Shown: positions 28,367-38,026, counted from the stretch's first letter. The stretch is 64,000 bases of DNA from CAZRIE01 sp964600075 (GCA_964600075.1 CAZRIE010000006.1:33163-97162); one strand, 5' to 3'. A program made the numbers and translations. The notes: generated by a model not told the origin, from the letters alone.

Positions 28367-29269
28367 ATGCTCAAAATTGCCAATCACCCCATTTACAAAC
28401 ACCCTTTGCCGGAAGGCCATCGGTTCCCCATGTTGAAATACGAACTGCTGCCCAAACAATTGTTGCACGAGGGTACATGTACCCAAGAACATTTTTTTGA
28501 ACCTGAAATCCCCAATGATAAATATATCGTTGCCGTTCATGACCCAGAATATTTTTATGACCTATTGAACCTCAAGATTCCACCGAGGGAAGCCCGTAAA
28601 ATCGGATTCCCCTTGACCGAAGATTTGGTGGAACGAGAACGCATTATTGCCGACGGGACTATGAAATGCTGCGAATTCGCCTTCGAAAACGGCATCGCCA
28701 TGAACATTGCCGGTGGTACGCATCACGCATACACGAATCGTGGCGAGGCTTTCTGTATGTTGAATGACCAAGCTATTGGAGCACGCTATCTTCAAGCAAA
28801 AAACTTGGCAAAAAAAATATTGATTATAGATTTAGATGTACACCAAGGCAACGGTACGGCAGAAATTTTTCGGCATGACGATTCTGTATATACGTTCTCT
28901 ATGCACGGGGCCGGTAACTATCCCTTTAAAAAGGAAAAATCGGATTTGGATATTCCATTGAAAAAAGGGACAGGCAATAGCGAATACCTATCTATTTTAA
29001 AAGAAACATTTCCTAAGCTTATTGATTCCCACAAACCTGATTTTATCTTCTACCTCTGTGGTGTAGACGTCATTGCTTCTGACAAACTTGGTACTTTGGC
29101 ACTTACTGTTAGCGGCTGCAAAGAGCGTGACGAATTTGTATTGAAAACTTGTCATAAACTTCAGATTCCGGTGCAATGCAGTATGGGTGGTGGGTATTCG
29201 CCAGAAATAAAAACCATAGTAGATGCTCATGCCAATACATTTCGTATCACTCAAGAAATCTTCTTTTGA
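28367..29269 (+). CDS. Histone-deacetylase-like amidohydrolase
   Basis: 300 residues. The zinc-amidohydrolase fold of the HDAC/acetoin-utilisation group: GGTHHA (catalytic His pair), DLDVHQGNGT (Asp and His zinc ligands), SMHGAGNYPF, then CGVDVIASDKLG (Asp) and GGGYSPE. It deacetylates an amide such as acetylated polyamine or lysine; the substrate is unknown. Begins 7 bases after tex, so probably same transcript. Confidence 0.9.
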   Translation: MLKIANHPIYKHPLPEGHRFPMLKYELLPKQLLHEGTCTQEHFFEPEIPNDKYIVAVHDPEYFYDLLNLKIPPREARKIGFPLTEDLVERERIIADGTMKCCEFAFENGIAMNIAGGTHHAYTNRGEAFCMLNDQAIGARYLQAKNLAKKILIIDLDVHQGNGTAEIFRHDDSVYTFSMHGAGNYPFKKEKSDLDIPLKKGTGNSEYLSILKETFPKLIDSHKPDFIFYLCGVDVIASDKLGTLALTVSGCKERDEFVLKTCHKLQIPVQCSMGGGYSPEIKTIVDAHANTFRITQEIFF

Positions 29270-29457
29270 GGATAAAATTACTGCCTTGACATCAAATGTT
29301 TTTTTGTATTTTTCAAGGTACTTAAAACAGTTCTAACAATTATGAAGCTTAAATCTGTTTTTGTCAAAGGTTCAAATTGATTAATTTATAATAGTTACAC
29401 CAATCTTTAATCGAAAATGACGTTCTCGTAAAAACAAAACGTTAGTCTGACTACCAG

Positions 29458-30291
29458 ATGAAAAAAACATACGTCCTTCTGTTCTTTATCCCTTTTGTAC
29501 ATCTTTATGGCCAGGATTTACTCATTAACAAGTCGGAAACACGCTGGAGTATGTTCAAATATGATATGGTCAATGTGTTCTCAGGGATGGGCTATGCCTA
29601 TTCAAGACCATTTCATTGGAAAGGCGATCAATGGGGCGACTTTGGGGTCACTATGGTAGGTACAGGATTTGCCTATCTTGTCGATGACATCGTATACGAA
29701 TATGCAGATAGCATTAAGGAAGACGTCCCTACAGTGATTCGAGATTACGGTTTTGAATATGGTAGCCCGGCCAACAATTATATGATTACAGGTGGTGTTT
29801 ATGCTGTTGGCTTGATTACAAAAAACGAAAAGCTTCGAAGAACGGGAGTCCTTTTGATTTCTTCGGCCTCTACCGCAGGCCTGCTGCAGCAAGTTATGAA
29901 ATCAGTATTTGGTAGAGCAAGACCCCTATCAGGTTTGTCAAAAGATACTTTTAAACCTTTTACTGGGGATAAGGACTTTCATTCCTTTCCATCAGGTCAT
30001 GCGATTCTAGCGATGACCAACGCACACGCAATTGCCAAACAATTCAAAAGTATTTGGGTAAAAAGTGGTATTTATACCTTAGGTGCAATTCCTGCCATAT
30101 CGAGATTATGGGAGGGTAAACACTGGTTATCGGATGTGGTATTGAGTACTGCCATCGCTATTTTTACAGTCGAATCAATTGACCGGTATCTCGATAAAAA
30201 ATATGACGAAAAATATAACGCTTCCAATAAAAAAATGAGCTGGAACCTCAACTTTGGCGCTGGTACTGTGGGACTACAAATGCAATTTTAA
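29458..30291 (+). CDS. PAP2-family phosphatase
   Basis: 277 residues, signal peptide at residues 1-18 (ending LYG). The three phosphatase motifs are present: KSVFGRARP (148-156), SFPSGHA (176-182) and SRLWEGKHWLSD (about 214-225) with the catalytic His. Several membrane-associated helices. Acts on lipid phosphates or similar at the envelope. Confidence 0.88.
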   Translation: MKKTYVLLFFIPFVHLYGQDLLINKSETRWSMFKYDMVNVFSGMGYAYSRPFHWKGDQWGDFGVTMVGTGFAYLVDDIVYEYADSIKEDVPTVIRDYGFEYGSPANNYMITGGVYAVGLITKNEKLRRTGVLLISSASTAGLLQQVMKSVFGRARPLSGLSKDTFKPFTGDKDFHSFPSGHAILAMTNAHAIAKQFKSIWVKSGIYTLGAIPAISRLWEGKHWLSDVVLSTAIAIFTVESIDRYLDKKYDEKYNASNKKMSWNLNFGAGTVGLQMQF

Positions 30292-30308
30292 GTAAACAGA
30301 CTTTCCTT

Positions 30309-30526
30309 TAGAAAATCAAATAGGTACTTAGTACCAAGGCCGTAATTGCTGCTCCTGCAATAACGGCATATTTCCAAGGCTCTACGCTTACCGCATCAGT
30401 AGTCATATGTTGATAATCAGTTGCTCTAGGATAGATTTTAGTAATTAGCAACATGATACAAATATTCAAAACAAATAGAACAGCCACTAAAAGTGTAAAG
30501 GCTACAAAAGAGATAATCGAGAGTAT
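30309..30526 (-). pseudogene. C-terminal remnant of a sodium:solute symporter
   Basis: The minus-strand frame from about 30526 to the TAA at 30309-30311 reads two membrane segments around YPRATDYQHMTTDAVSVEP, then WKYAVIAGAAITALVLS. The pattern FP/YPR...AVxVxPWKYA before a last transmembrane segment is the end of SSS (SLC5) sugar symporters. About 72 codons remain and there is no upstream start, so it is the debris of a lost transporter. Confidence 0.6.
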
Positions 30527-30560
30527 AATTTATAATTTTTGGTCAACTCGTTAATCGTTA

Positions 30561-31124
30561 TTATTTCGGGTTGTCTATTTTTTTTAACACCTTGCATGGG
30601 TTTCCCACGGCGACAACATTTTCAGGAATGTCTTTTACAACAACACTTCCCGAACCAATAACCGAATTATTACCGATGGTCACACCAGGATTTATAATCA
30701 CCCCTCCACCGACCCAAACATTATCTCCGATATGAATGGATTTTGCAGATTCGATACCTGAATTGCGGGCCTCATATTCCAGGGGGTGGGTTGCGGTCAA
30801 AATTTTGACTCCCGGGGCCATCATGACATTCTTTCCAATATGCACAGGGGCGGCATCCAAGATGATACACCCGAAGTTGGCATAAGAATTTTCGCCCCAG
30901 TGAATGTTATACCCATAATCACAGATAAATGGGTTTTCGATATAGAATCTCCCTTCTGTATTTCCTAAAAGCTCCTTGAAAAGATGTCTTCGTTGTCTTT
31001 CTTTATCCATGGGGATATCAGATATTTCCCTTACCAACCTACGGGCATTCAATCTGCCTTTAATAAGTTCTTTGTCCAAAGGGTCATAAGGCAAACCCTT
31101 TATCATTTTTTCTCTTTCGGTCAT
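30561..31124 (-). CDS. Sugar O-acetyltransferase (maltose/galactoside acetyltransferase family)
   Basis: 187 residues of a left-handed beta-helix acetyltransferase: N-terminal helices MTEREKMIKGLPYDPLDKEL, then hexapeptide repeats GENSYANFGCIILDAAPVHI, ATHPLEYEARNSG (catalytic His in THP), and IGDNVWVGGGVIINPGVTIG. Uses acetyl-CoA on a sugar hydroxyl. Intact although both neighbouring sugar genes are decayed. Confidence 0.88.
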   Translation of the reverse strand: MTEREKMIKGLPYDPLDKELIKGRLNARRLVREISDIPMDKERQRRHLFKELLGNTEGRFYIENPFICDYGYNIHWGENSYANFGCIILDAAPVHIGKNVMMAPGVKILTATHPLEYEARNSGIESAKSIHIGDNVWVGGGVIINPGVTIGNNSVIGSGSVVVKDIPENVVAVGNPCKVLKKIDNPK

Positions 31125-31732
31125 TACGAATACTTATTACAATTTTTTTGCTATCAGCATTCCACAAGGCGGCAACGCTATTTTCAGAACCCCTTTGAAA
31201 GGTTGTTGTTTTTTCATCTACCACCTTCCCCTGGCAATCTGCCAAAACCGTTCTGCACCGTATGATTTTATCGGCAATTTGTCCGTTCAAAACGTGGATT
31301 TCGTCTTCATCATTTTCCAGTTCGATTACATAGGTATTGTACACGCCAATTATAGTCTTCCCATTTTCGGAAACCCATTTCGTGGGATAATTTGCCAAAG
31401 GACGGGAAGATGTTCTCGTCGTTATGGGCGAAAAGGTTGATAACATGTGCGTCTATCGATATTCTCGATTCCATAGTGTCGAGTTCCCAATCGGCCTGAA
31501 TGCGCTTGTTGAAATCTGTGGTAGGCTTCCAAATGCCTTTAACATTTATGGCGGGTTTTTTCCATGATAAGGTTATAGGTCTGGGTTATACTTTTTCATC
31601 GCCGCGGATTTTAAAGTTATAAATGGCCGATCCATCTATGTCAAGTATCTTCTCTAGTGTTCCGGATAGGGGCGCTACGGCACCTTTGATTTTAACCTCT
31701 TCTGGTTTTTTTGGAACACTGCTTTTTGCCAT
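31125..31732 (-). pseudogene. Frameshifted remnant resembling an alpha-galactosidase-type glycosidase
   Basis: From ATG 31732 the minus strand reads MAKSSVPKKPEEVKIKGAVA then SGTLEKILDIDGSAIYNFK before a stop at about 31586. It continues in another frame as LSWKKPAINVKGIWKPTTDF...VINLFAHNDENIF and, after another shift, as KWVSENGKTIIGVYNTYVIE...VVDEKTTTF up to the acetyltransferase start. The first two parts recall the N-terminal beta-domain of flavobacterial GH36-type alpha-galactosidases; the last part looks like a C-terminal beta domain. The catalytic core is missing. The exact family is uncertain. Confidence 0.5.
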
Positions 31733-31889
31733 ATTTATTTGCATAGGTCAATTGAAATATCTTCGCTAAAAAATAAGCCAAATATGCTACTTATGAAATC
31801 ATTTTGGCCACCTGCCCATTATTGGCCACCGTCTTTTTCTAAAAATATTTAAAATTGGACTACTGTAATTTCACCTTTTTATATAGTAC

Positions 31890-32903
31890 TTAAAGTGAAT
31901 TCCGTCTCATTAAATGCATCGGGACAATTACTTGCGTAGTAGCTCGATTTTTCAAGTGTTCGGCGGCCCGTTTGGCCATATCTTTAAAATCGGTGGAAAT
32001 GGTGGTAATTCCCCCGAAAACAATTTCTTTTACGAGGTGGTCATTGTGTGACAGTATACCGACATCTTTACCTACCACAAGTTCATTGTTTCTGCAATCG
32101 CGCAGTACTTCCCACAAATATGAATCGTTGATAAAGAAATAAAGGTTCTCTTTTTTTACGGATCCTTGTTTATAATTTTCAACAATGCTTTCGGGAATTT
32201 TATAATCGGACACGAATCTTTGAAAAGCCTTTAGGATACCTTCGGGATAGTCGCTGTCACTGGAGCAAAAAAGGACAAATTTTTTATATTTCCGTATTTC
32301 TGGCAATAGCGCTACCAACTTAATATAGGTAGCCTCATCGAATTCTTGTGAAATATATGAATACTCAATAGGCATTGGCAAATATCTATCTATAATCAAA
32401 AGTTTTTGTGAATCGATACTTTCCAAAAGTTTACTGATAGCTATATCGGGAATCGGCGCTACAACATACATACCATATTTGCCCCTAATATTGTTGAATA
32501 TGGTCTCAAAAACGGAGACATTATTGTGATGAAAAAAAACATCGATCTGAAAACGCTCTCCCAACTCCTTTCGAAAAGTATTGTAAAATTCTTCTTGAAA
32601 CCTTTGAAAAGAGAACAACAACAACGCGATTTTGAGGGTTACATTGGTCTCGTCGCTTACTATAAAATATCCCTTAAGTTTTTTTGATTCAACAAGACCT
32701 CTTTCCTTAAGTTCTTCATAGGCCTTTACAATGGTTTTTCGGGCATAGCCAAGGTCGCTTACCATTTCGTTAATAGAAGGCAATTTATCACCGACGGATA
32801 ACACCCCAGAATCTATGGAATCTATTACCCCATGAACCAATTGTTCATGCTTCGAGAGGCTATTGATATCTTGTAGCTGTCTTATTTTGCTTAGTAGGGA
32901 CAT
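31890..32903 (-). CDS. GntR-type regulator with sugar-binding-like effector domain
   Basis: About 337 residues, start chosen at ATG 32903 (MSLLSKIRQLQDINS) because the upstream extension of 38 residues is not family-like. Winged helix near residues 20-85: KLPSINEMVSDLGYARKTIV and AYEELKERGLVESKKLKGYF. The rest resembles a periplasmic-binding (LacI-like) fold. Controls sugar-related genes (inference). It is divergent from the lactamase-like gene at 33071 and adjacent to a decayed sugar locus, so its original target operon may be lost. Confidence 0.8.
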   Translation of the reverse strand: MSLLSKIRQLQDINSLSKHEQLVHGVIDSIDSGVLSVGDKLPSINEMVSDLGYARKTIVKAYEELKERGLVESKKLKGYFIVSDETNVTLKIALLLFSFQRFQEEFYNTFRKELGERFQIDVFFHHNNVSVFETIFNNIRGKYGMYVVAPIPDIAISKLLESIDSQKLLIIDRYLPMPIEYSYISQEFDEATYIKLVALLPEIRKYKKFVLFCSSDSDYPEGILKAFQRFVSDYKIPESIVENYKQGSVKKENLYFFINDSYLWEVLRDCRNNELVVGKDVGILSHNDHLVKEIVFGGITTISTDFKDMAKRAAEHLKNRATTQVIVPMHLMRRNSL

Positions 32904-33070
32904 TGAAAAATCAACGAAATTTAGGGGTGCGATAAGATCGTTCGCGTGTAATGATACGAAATAAAAGTTAAATCCATTCACGTTAAAAAGGTAATACGCC
33001 CAAGAGGTACTATTCAAAAATCGATGAAGTTCTCTAAAAATTGAATATATTGAGATTCAAACTTTGAAAT

Positions 33071-34360
33071 ATGAAAAATACGTTTACTTTACTTTTTGTT
33101 TTGTCCATTTTTTGGTCATTTGCCCAAACATCATCAATCAACGCTTCACCCCCTCTCTCCGAAGCCGGTGCTGCAAGTATTGGTATATCTTCGGAGCGCT
33201 TGGAGAGAATCGATGCCATGCTTGAAAAAGCAGTAGCGGAAAATCAGGTTCCTGGTATTGTTGCTCTTATTGCTAGAAACGGGAAAATCATATTCCATAA
33301 TGCTTATGGTATGGCGGACAATACATCTAAGAAAGAGCTAAAAAAAGACGCTATTTTCCGAATTGCTTCTCAAACAAAAGCTATTACTTCGACGGCGGTC
33401 ATGATGCTTTGGGAAGAGGGAAAATTCCGTTTAGACGACCCCATTTCTAAGTACATTCCTGAATTTGGGGAGGCCCAGCTACTTGGTACGTACGACGAGA
33501 CCGAAGGTACTTATACCACCAAACCTGCTAAGAAACAGATAACTATACGTCATTTGCTGACGCACACTTCAGGGCTTGGCTATGGGGTAATCGATGGTGA
33601 CAAACGATTTCAAGAAATCTACGCCAAAGCCGGTATTACCGATTTATTTACCACAGAAGATATCTCTATTGAAAGTAGCGTAAAAAAATTGGCGAAGCTA
33701 CCGTTGCACCATAATCCCGGTGACGCCTATGTCTACAGTGAAGGTCTCGATGTTCTTGGTTATTTTATTGAAGTGGTATCAGGAATACCATTCGACGAGT
33801 TCTTGAGAAAACGAATCTTCGACCCCTTGGGCATGGATGACACTTGGTTTTATTTGCCCAAAGAAAAGCATAACAGACTGGTTTCGGTGCAACAAATAAC
33901 TGATGGAAAATGGGGGAAATACCCCATTACTTTTTACGATACCGACTACCCCATGAAAGGATCCAAACGCTTCTTTTCGGGTGGTGCCGGACTTTCGAGC
34001 ACCGCCAAGGACTACGCAACCTTTCTGCAGATGTACCTCAACAACGGTGAACTTAACGGAAAACGTATCTTGAGCCGTACTACAGTACAAAGTGTCATGG
34101 GCAATCATACGGGCGAACTTTTTAGTGATGATAGCGAATACTACGGTCTGGCATTTGGGGTCGTTACTCACAAAGGCCAAGATTCAGGTGGTATTGGCAG
34201 TACGGGCACCTTCGACTGGGGTGGTTATTTCAATACCCAATATTTCGCAGATCCAAAAGAAAATGTCATTGGTATTCTGATGAAACAGACTCAGGGCAAG
34301 GTCTCCGATGAAACGGGGTGGAAGTTTCGCCAAATGGTATTTGCGGCTATTGATGATTAA
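33071..34360 (+). CDS. Serine hydrolase, class C beta-lactamase family, exported
   Basis: 429 residues. Signal peptide 1-18 (ending SFAQ). Catalytic SQTK with Ser100 and Lys103; YSEG near residue 224; FSGGAGLSS near 304. Closely related in layout to the protein at 14621 but without a lipobox. Likely an esterase or peptidase-type hydrolase; substrate unknown. Divergent from the GntR regulator, which might control it. Confidence 0.85.
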   Translation: MKNTFTLLFVLSIFWSFAQTSSINASPPLSEAGAASIGISSERLERIDAMLEKAVAENQVPGIVALIARNGKIIFHNAYGMADNTSKKELKKDAIFRIASQTKAITSTAVMMLWEEGKFRLDDPISKYIPEFGEAQLLGTYDETEGTYTTKPAKKQITIRHLLTHTSGLGYGVIDGDKRFQEIYAKAGITDLFTTEDISIESSVKKLAKLPLHHNPGDAYVYSEGLDVLGYFIEVVSGIPFDEFLRKRIFDPLGMDDTWFYLPKEKHNRLVSVQQITDGKWGKYPITFYDTDYPMKGSKRFFSGGAGLSSTAKDYATFLQMYLNNGELNGKRILSRTTVQSVMGNHTGELFSDDSEYYGLAFGVVTHKGQDSGGIGSTGTFDWGGYFNTQYFADPKENVIGILMKQTQGKVSDETGWKFRQMVFAAIDD

Positions 34361-34676
34361 CATTTTTCTGAGGAGTACGCCATCAATATGATAGCTTCGA
34401 CTAAAAAATTGAAGTAATCTGTAAAGTATCTGGGGAGTTTTCAAAAGATTGCTACACACCCCTCATAGTCATGGGATTGAATTTTTGCTTTTTGATGACA
34501 CCTTGGTCCTGAATGCTTTCTTGCATGCAGAAACCAAAGAAATCACTACAGTACCTGACAGGGAAAACAATGAAAAATATATTCGGAGATTGAAAAGGAG
34601 ACCGGGAAAATAGTTTTCACAAGTAAGTTTACCATGGTCTTCCCCCGAAGTTTCGGGGGAAGCACTTAGAAACATG
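34361..34676. other. Gene-free stretch with a palindrome
   Basis: Between the lactamase-like gene and recQ, convergent. One short + frame near 34471-34608 reads GIEFLLFDDTLVLNAF and ends in a stop; no family recognised. The right end carries a perfect palindrome (34639-34662). Confidence 0.35.
34639..34662. repeat. Perfect GC-rich palindrome CTTCCCCCGAA/TTCGGGGGAAG
   Basis: 11-base arms (34639-34649 and 34652-34662) around a 2-base centre. It sits 15 bases beyond the recQ stop. It may act as a terminator hairpin or be a copy of a dispersed palindrome; no T-run follows on either strand. Confidence 0.6.
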
Positions 34677-36764
34677 CTATTCTCCTAATAAATACAACCC
34701 CATTTTAATCTTCCAATAGGGTACTTTTTCCTCAAAATATTCAAAATAAGTTTTTAGCCCCTCAGCCTCCGTTAATTCAGATTGCGCCTTTTTGATATTT
34801 TCGATTTCTTCCGAAGTTATAAATTGATACAGATCAATAACGATGCCTTCGGAATGTACTTTCTGCAAATGGCCGTAAACGCTATTTTCCTGAAGCCCTC
34901 TTTGTTTGGCAATTTCCGCAATGGAAAGGCCATCATTCAATAAATTGAAGGTTATTACATGGGTGGGCGTACCCTTCGATTTCAAAGACTTTTTGTGCTT
35001 GTTAATTTCCTTTAAAAAAACTGTTGCGTACTTTTCAAGTTTGGCTTGACCGACACCTGAAACTTCAAGAAATTCGGATTCATTGTAGGGCATCCTTTCC
35101 TCCATATCCTTCAAGCTGGCATCACTAAAGACGATATAGGCAGGTACACCTTCTTCTGCGGCAATCTGTTGTCGAAGCAACCGTAGTTTTTCGAACAGTC
35201 CGGTTGGTGTTGCTTTAGCTCTTTTCTCTCTTTTGGTTTTGGGTTTTTCTTTTTCGAGAATGGCCAGTTCGACTTTTTTTCCATGGAATACGATTTCCTT
35301 GGCCAGGGGAGTAAGTGCCAAACGACCCCCTTCACGAAAATTGATTTCCAACACGCCTTGGTTCAGTAATTGAATGAGGTATTGTTGCAAGTCTTGCCAA
35401 GAAACATCGGTTACCGCGCCATAGGTTTTGATATGCTGATAACCTTTCTCAAGCACTTGGGCGTTTTGCGCGCCGCGAAGTACGTCGACAACCATTCCCA
35501 TGGCCTCGCTCTCTTTCAACCGAAGTACGGCCGAACAAATTTTTTGGGTCAGCACCGTGGCATCAAAGTATTTTGGTGGGTGTTTGCAGATATCGCAGTT
35601 GCCGCAGTTTTCGGTCATATATTCCCCAAAATAATTGAGTAAGGCAATTCGCCGACAGCTTAACGCTTCGGCAAACTGCTGCATACGCTCGAGCTTGGCA
35701 TATTCTACTTCGGCATTATCGCTTTCAGAGATAAACCTGCGTAACTGGGCAACGTCGCCAAAACTATAAAAAAGTAGTGTATGGGCGGGAAGGTTATCTC
35801 GACCGCTACGGCCGATTTCTTGATAATACCCTTCAATATTTTTGGGAAGATTGTAGTGAATAACAAAGCGTACGTTGCTCTTGTCGATGCCCATGCCAAA
35901 GGCAATCGTCGCAACTATAATCGGAATACGGTCTGTGATAAAGTCTTCCTGTACAATTGTACGCTCTTCTGATGACATACCAGCATGGTATGCCTTCGCC
36001 TTAAAGCCGGAATCCCGGAGCCTTTCCGCTATTTTTTCGGTATTTTTTCGGCTAAGGCAATAGATGATACCGCTCTCATCGGAGCGATCCATTAAAAAAT
36101 CCAATATCTGTTTGATCCGGTTTTGGGCTGGCCGTACTTCCAAAAAAAGATTCGGCCTATTGAATGACGCCAAATGCCGATTAGCATCGGGCATATGCAA
36201 CTGATCTATAATATCATCTTGCGTAGTCTTGTCGGCCGTGGCCGTAAGCGCCATTATCGGAATTTCCGGAAACTGCTTTTTCAAACCACCCAACTGCGTG
36301 TAGGCCGGACGGAAATCATGCCCCCAAGAAGAGATGCAATGCGCCTCGTCGACTGCAAAAAGGCTAATCTTGATTTCGCTTAAGATGCCCTGAAAAAAAC
36401 CGAGACTTTCAGGAGCAACATAGAACAGCTTTAACTCTCCCTCTTTTAGCTGACACACGATTTCCTCTTTTCGTTCGGGTGATAGCGAACTATTGAAATA
36501 TTCTGCAACGATACCGTTGCCCCGAAGCGCATCTACCTGATCTTTCATTAGGGCGATCAGCGGTGAAATTACAATGGCAGTACCCTCCAATACCAAAGCC
36601 GGTAACTGGTAACAAAGGGATTTTCCGCCACCCGTAGGCATAATGGTAAGTACATCTTTTTTTGAAAGTACGTCGTTAATGACCTCCAACTGGTTCGGTC
36701 GAAACGAATCATAACCAAAGTGCGTTTTTAAAAGCGGAAGGAGTTCTTGTTTAGTGGATATCAT
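34677..36764 (-). CDS. recQ: ATP-dependent DNA helicase RecQ
   Basis: 695 residues. Walker A MPTGGGKS (about 42-49), DEAHCISSWGHDFRP, SATAD-type TATAD, motif VI QEIGRSGRD, zinc-binding cysteines C-R-R-I...CGNCDICKHP (about 374-394), an RQC winged helix, then an HRDC-like region (YIVFSDASLKDM...) and a further helix-turn-helix (LNDGLSIAEIAKQRGL). Unwinds DNA in recombination and fork repair. The additional C-terminal helix-turn-helix is seen in many Bacteroidota RecQ proteins. Confidence 0.95.
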   Translation of the reverse strand: MISTKQELLPLLKTHFGYDSFRPNQLEVINDVLSKKDVLTIMPTGGGKSLCYQLPALVLEGTAIVISPLIALMKDQVDALRGNGIVAEYFNSSLSPERKEEIVCQLKEGELKLFYVAPESLGFFQGILSEIKISLFAVDEAHCISSWGHDFRPAYTQLGGLKKQFPEIPIMALTATADKTTQDDIIDQLHMPDANRHLASFNRPNLFLEVRPAQNRIKQILDFLMDRSDESGIIYCLSRKNTEKIAERLRDSGFKAKAYHAGMSSEERTIVQEDFITDRIPIIVATIAFGMGIDKSNVRFVIHYNLPKNIEGYYQEIGRSGRDNLPAHTLLFYSFGDVAQLRRFISESDNAEVEYAKLERMQQFAEALSCRRIALLNYFGEYMTENCGNCDICKHPPKYFDATVLTQKICSAVLRLKESEAMGMVVDVLRGAQNAQVLEKGYQHIKTYGAVTDVSWQDLQQYLIQLLNQGVLEINFREGGRLALTPLAKEIVFHGKKVELAILEKEKPKTKREKRAKATPTGLFEKLRLLRQQIAAEEGVPAYIVFSDASLKDMEERMPYNESEFLEVSGVGQAKLEKYATVFLKEINKHKKSLKSKGTPTHVITFNLLNDGLSIAEIAKQRGLQENSVYGHLQKVHSEGIVIDLYQFITSEEIENIKKAQSELTEAEGLKTYFEYFEEKVPYWKIKMGLYLLGE

Positions 36765-36807
36765 TATGGTAAAAATAAAGATTGTCGCAAAACAATCGCT
36801 AGTAATG

Positions 36808-37311
36808 TTAGTCCGATTTGTAACCTATTCTTTTTCTCGGTTCGGTATTTGCATTCTTTCGAAGCAGCCCGTCTAGATAATCGAATACTAACGCCATGTT
36901 TTTATCATGATTAGAAAGTATCTTTTTGATTTCCTCGATTTCAAGTTTTAGGGCCAAGGTGTCGGTCAGTCGTTCTCTAAGTTCTGAGAACACTCTCATA
37001 ATTTGGATATTTACAGTAATGACACGGTTACTTTTAAGGATACAGGCCAACATAGTTACACCTTGTTCTGTAAACCAGAAAGGCGCATAACGCAAACCTA
37101 ACTTATCATTATTGGAGGTCACGAAATGTGACCTCCAATCTTGTAGTTCTATTTTTGTCATTTCAAACATAAAATCTTATGGGAAGCGTTTAATGTTTCT
37201 TCTTACGGCCTATTTTAGGGCTTTGGTACTAACACCATAAAGTTCTACCAGATCTCTATCTAGCATAATCTTTTGTCCACGTATCCAATATATCTTACTT
37301 GATATGATTTC
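36808..37311 (-). pseudogene. ORF6N-domain protein with two in-frame stops
   Basis: Minus strand. Upstream of the surviving 120-codon ORF (MFEMTKIELQDWRS start) the same frame continues: EIISSKIYWIRGQKIMLDRD, LVELYGVSTKALK, TAG, AVRRNIKRFP, TAA, DFMFEMTK. Together this is the ORF6N domain followed by its usual FRFTEQGV-type segment (here WFTEQGVTMLACILKSNRV). Two stops break it, plus another TAA just before residue 1. Usually a phage- or mobile-element-linked DNA-binding domain. Confidence 0.75.
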
Positions 37312-37419
37312 TTAGGAAATATTGATTTCGTTTTTCAGACATAACGACTGCAAAAAAAAGTATCTCGTCCAAAAAAGTCTTTGGTTTACGACACCTACAA
37401 TTTGAATCCGTTTAGATAT

Positions 37420-37463
37420 AATGAACCGTCCATCTGTTTATACGGACAGACGGTTCATTTTTT
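37420..37463 (+). terminator. Orphan rho-independent terminator
   Basis: AATGAACCGTC (37420-37430) pairs with GACGGTTCATT (37449-37459), followed by TTTT. It reads as a + strand terminator, yet no + strand gene lies upstream. It separates the broken ORF6N gene from ssb. Confidence 0.6.
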
Positions 37464-37521
37464 GAAAGTTTCTTTTGAGATTCCCTCTTTGAGTACCTCC
37501 GAAATATAGGAAGGGAGAAAT

Positions 37522-37854
37522 TTACTTCCCCAACATCAAAAGCTCATTACATCTGATTTCGGTGATGAATCTCTTATCACCCTCCTTGGTCTCGTAAGAG
37601 CGATGCATAAGCTTGCCCTCGACGGCAACCTGCTTTCCCTTTACGAGATAGTTCTCAACGATTTCTGCGGTCTTGCCCCAGGCGACGATATTGTGCCATT
37701 GGGTGTCTTCTACTTTTTCGCCCTGGGCGTTTTTGTAGCTCTCACTGGTAGCAATGGAAAATTTGGCAAGCTTGCTACCGTTTTCCAAGTTTACGATTTC
37801 TGGGTCTTGGCCCAAGTTTCCGATTAACTGTACTTTGTTTTTTAAGGCGTTCAT
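37522..37854 (-). CDS. ssb: Single-stranded DNA-binding protein (short form)
   Basis: 110 residues of OB fold: NKVQLIGNLGQDPEI, AKFSIATSESYKN, DTQWHNIVAWGKTAE, and VAVEGKLMHRSYETKEG. It ends right after NELLMLGK, without the acidic C-terminal tail that binds repair partners. Flavobacteria commonly carry this short form as well as a longer SSB elsewhere. Start ATG 37854. Confidence 0.92.
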   Translation of the reverse strand: MNALKNKVQLIGNLGQDPEIVNLENGSKLAKFSIATSESYKNAQGEKVEDTQWHNIVAWGKTAEIVENYLVKGKQVAVEGKLMHRSYETKEGDKRFITEIRCNELLMLGK

Positions 37855-37892
37855 TTTAAATAATTTTATGGTTAAACAATTGATACTATCGA

Positions 37893-37920
37893 ACCTCCTT
37901 GATTCGACACTGCAAACATA
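37893..37920 (-). promoter_or_regulatory. ssb promoter -7 box and a distal AAGGAGGT
   Basis: On the minus strand TATGTTTG (37920-37913) matches TAnnTTTG. Downstream of it, AAGGAGGT (37900-37893) is a perfect complement of the 16S anti-SD but lies 38 bases before the ATG, too far for the usual role. Confidence 0.35.
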
Positions 37921-38026
37921 GAACGCATTCCAAATCGTATTCGGTTAATAAATAATTACTTTCGTTTGTAAGCGTTTGTAAACGTTTTTATTTTTGATTA
38001 TCAGGTTATTAAAATATTTTTCAAGA

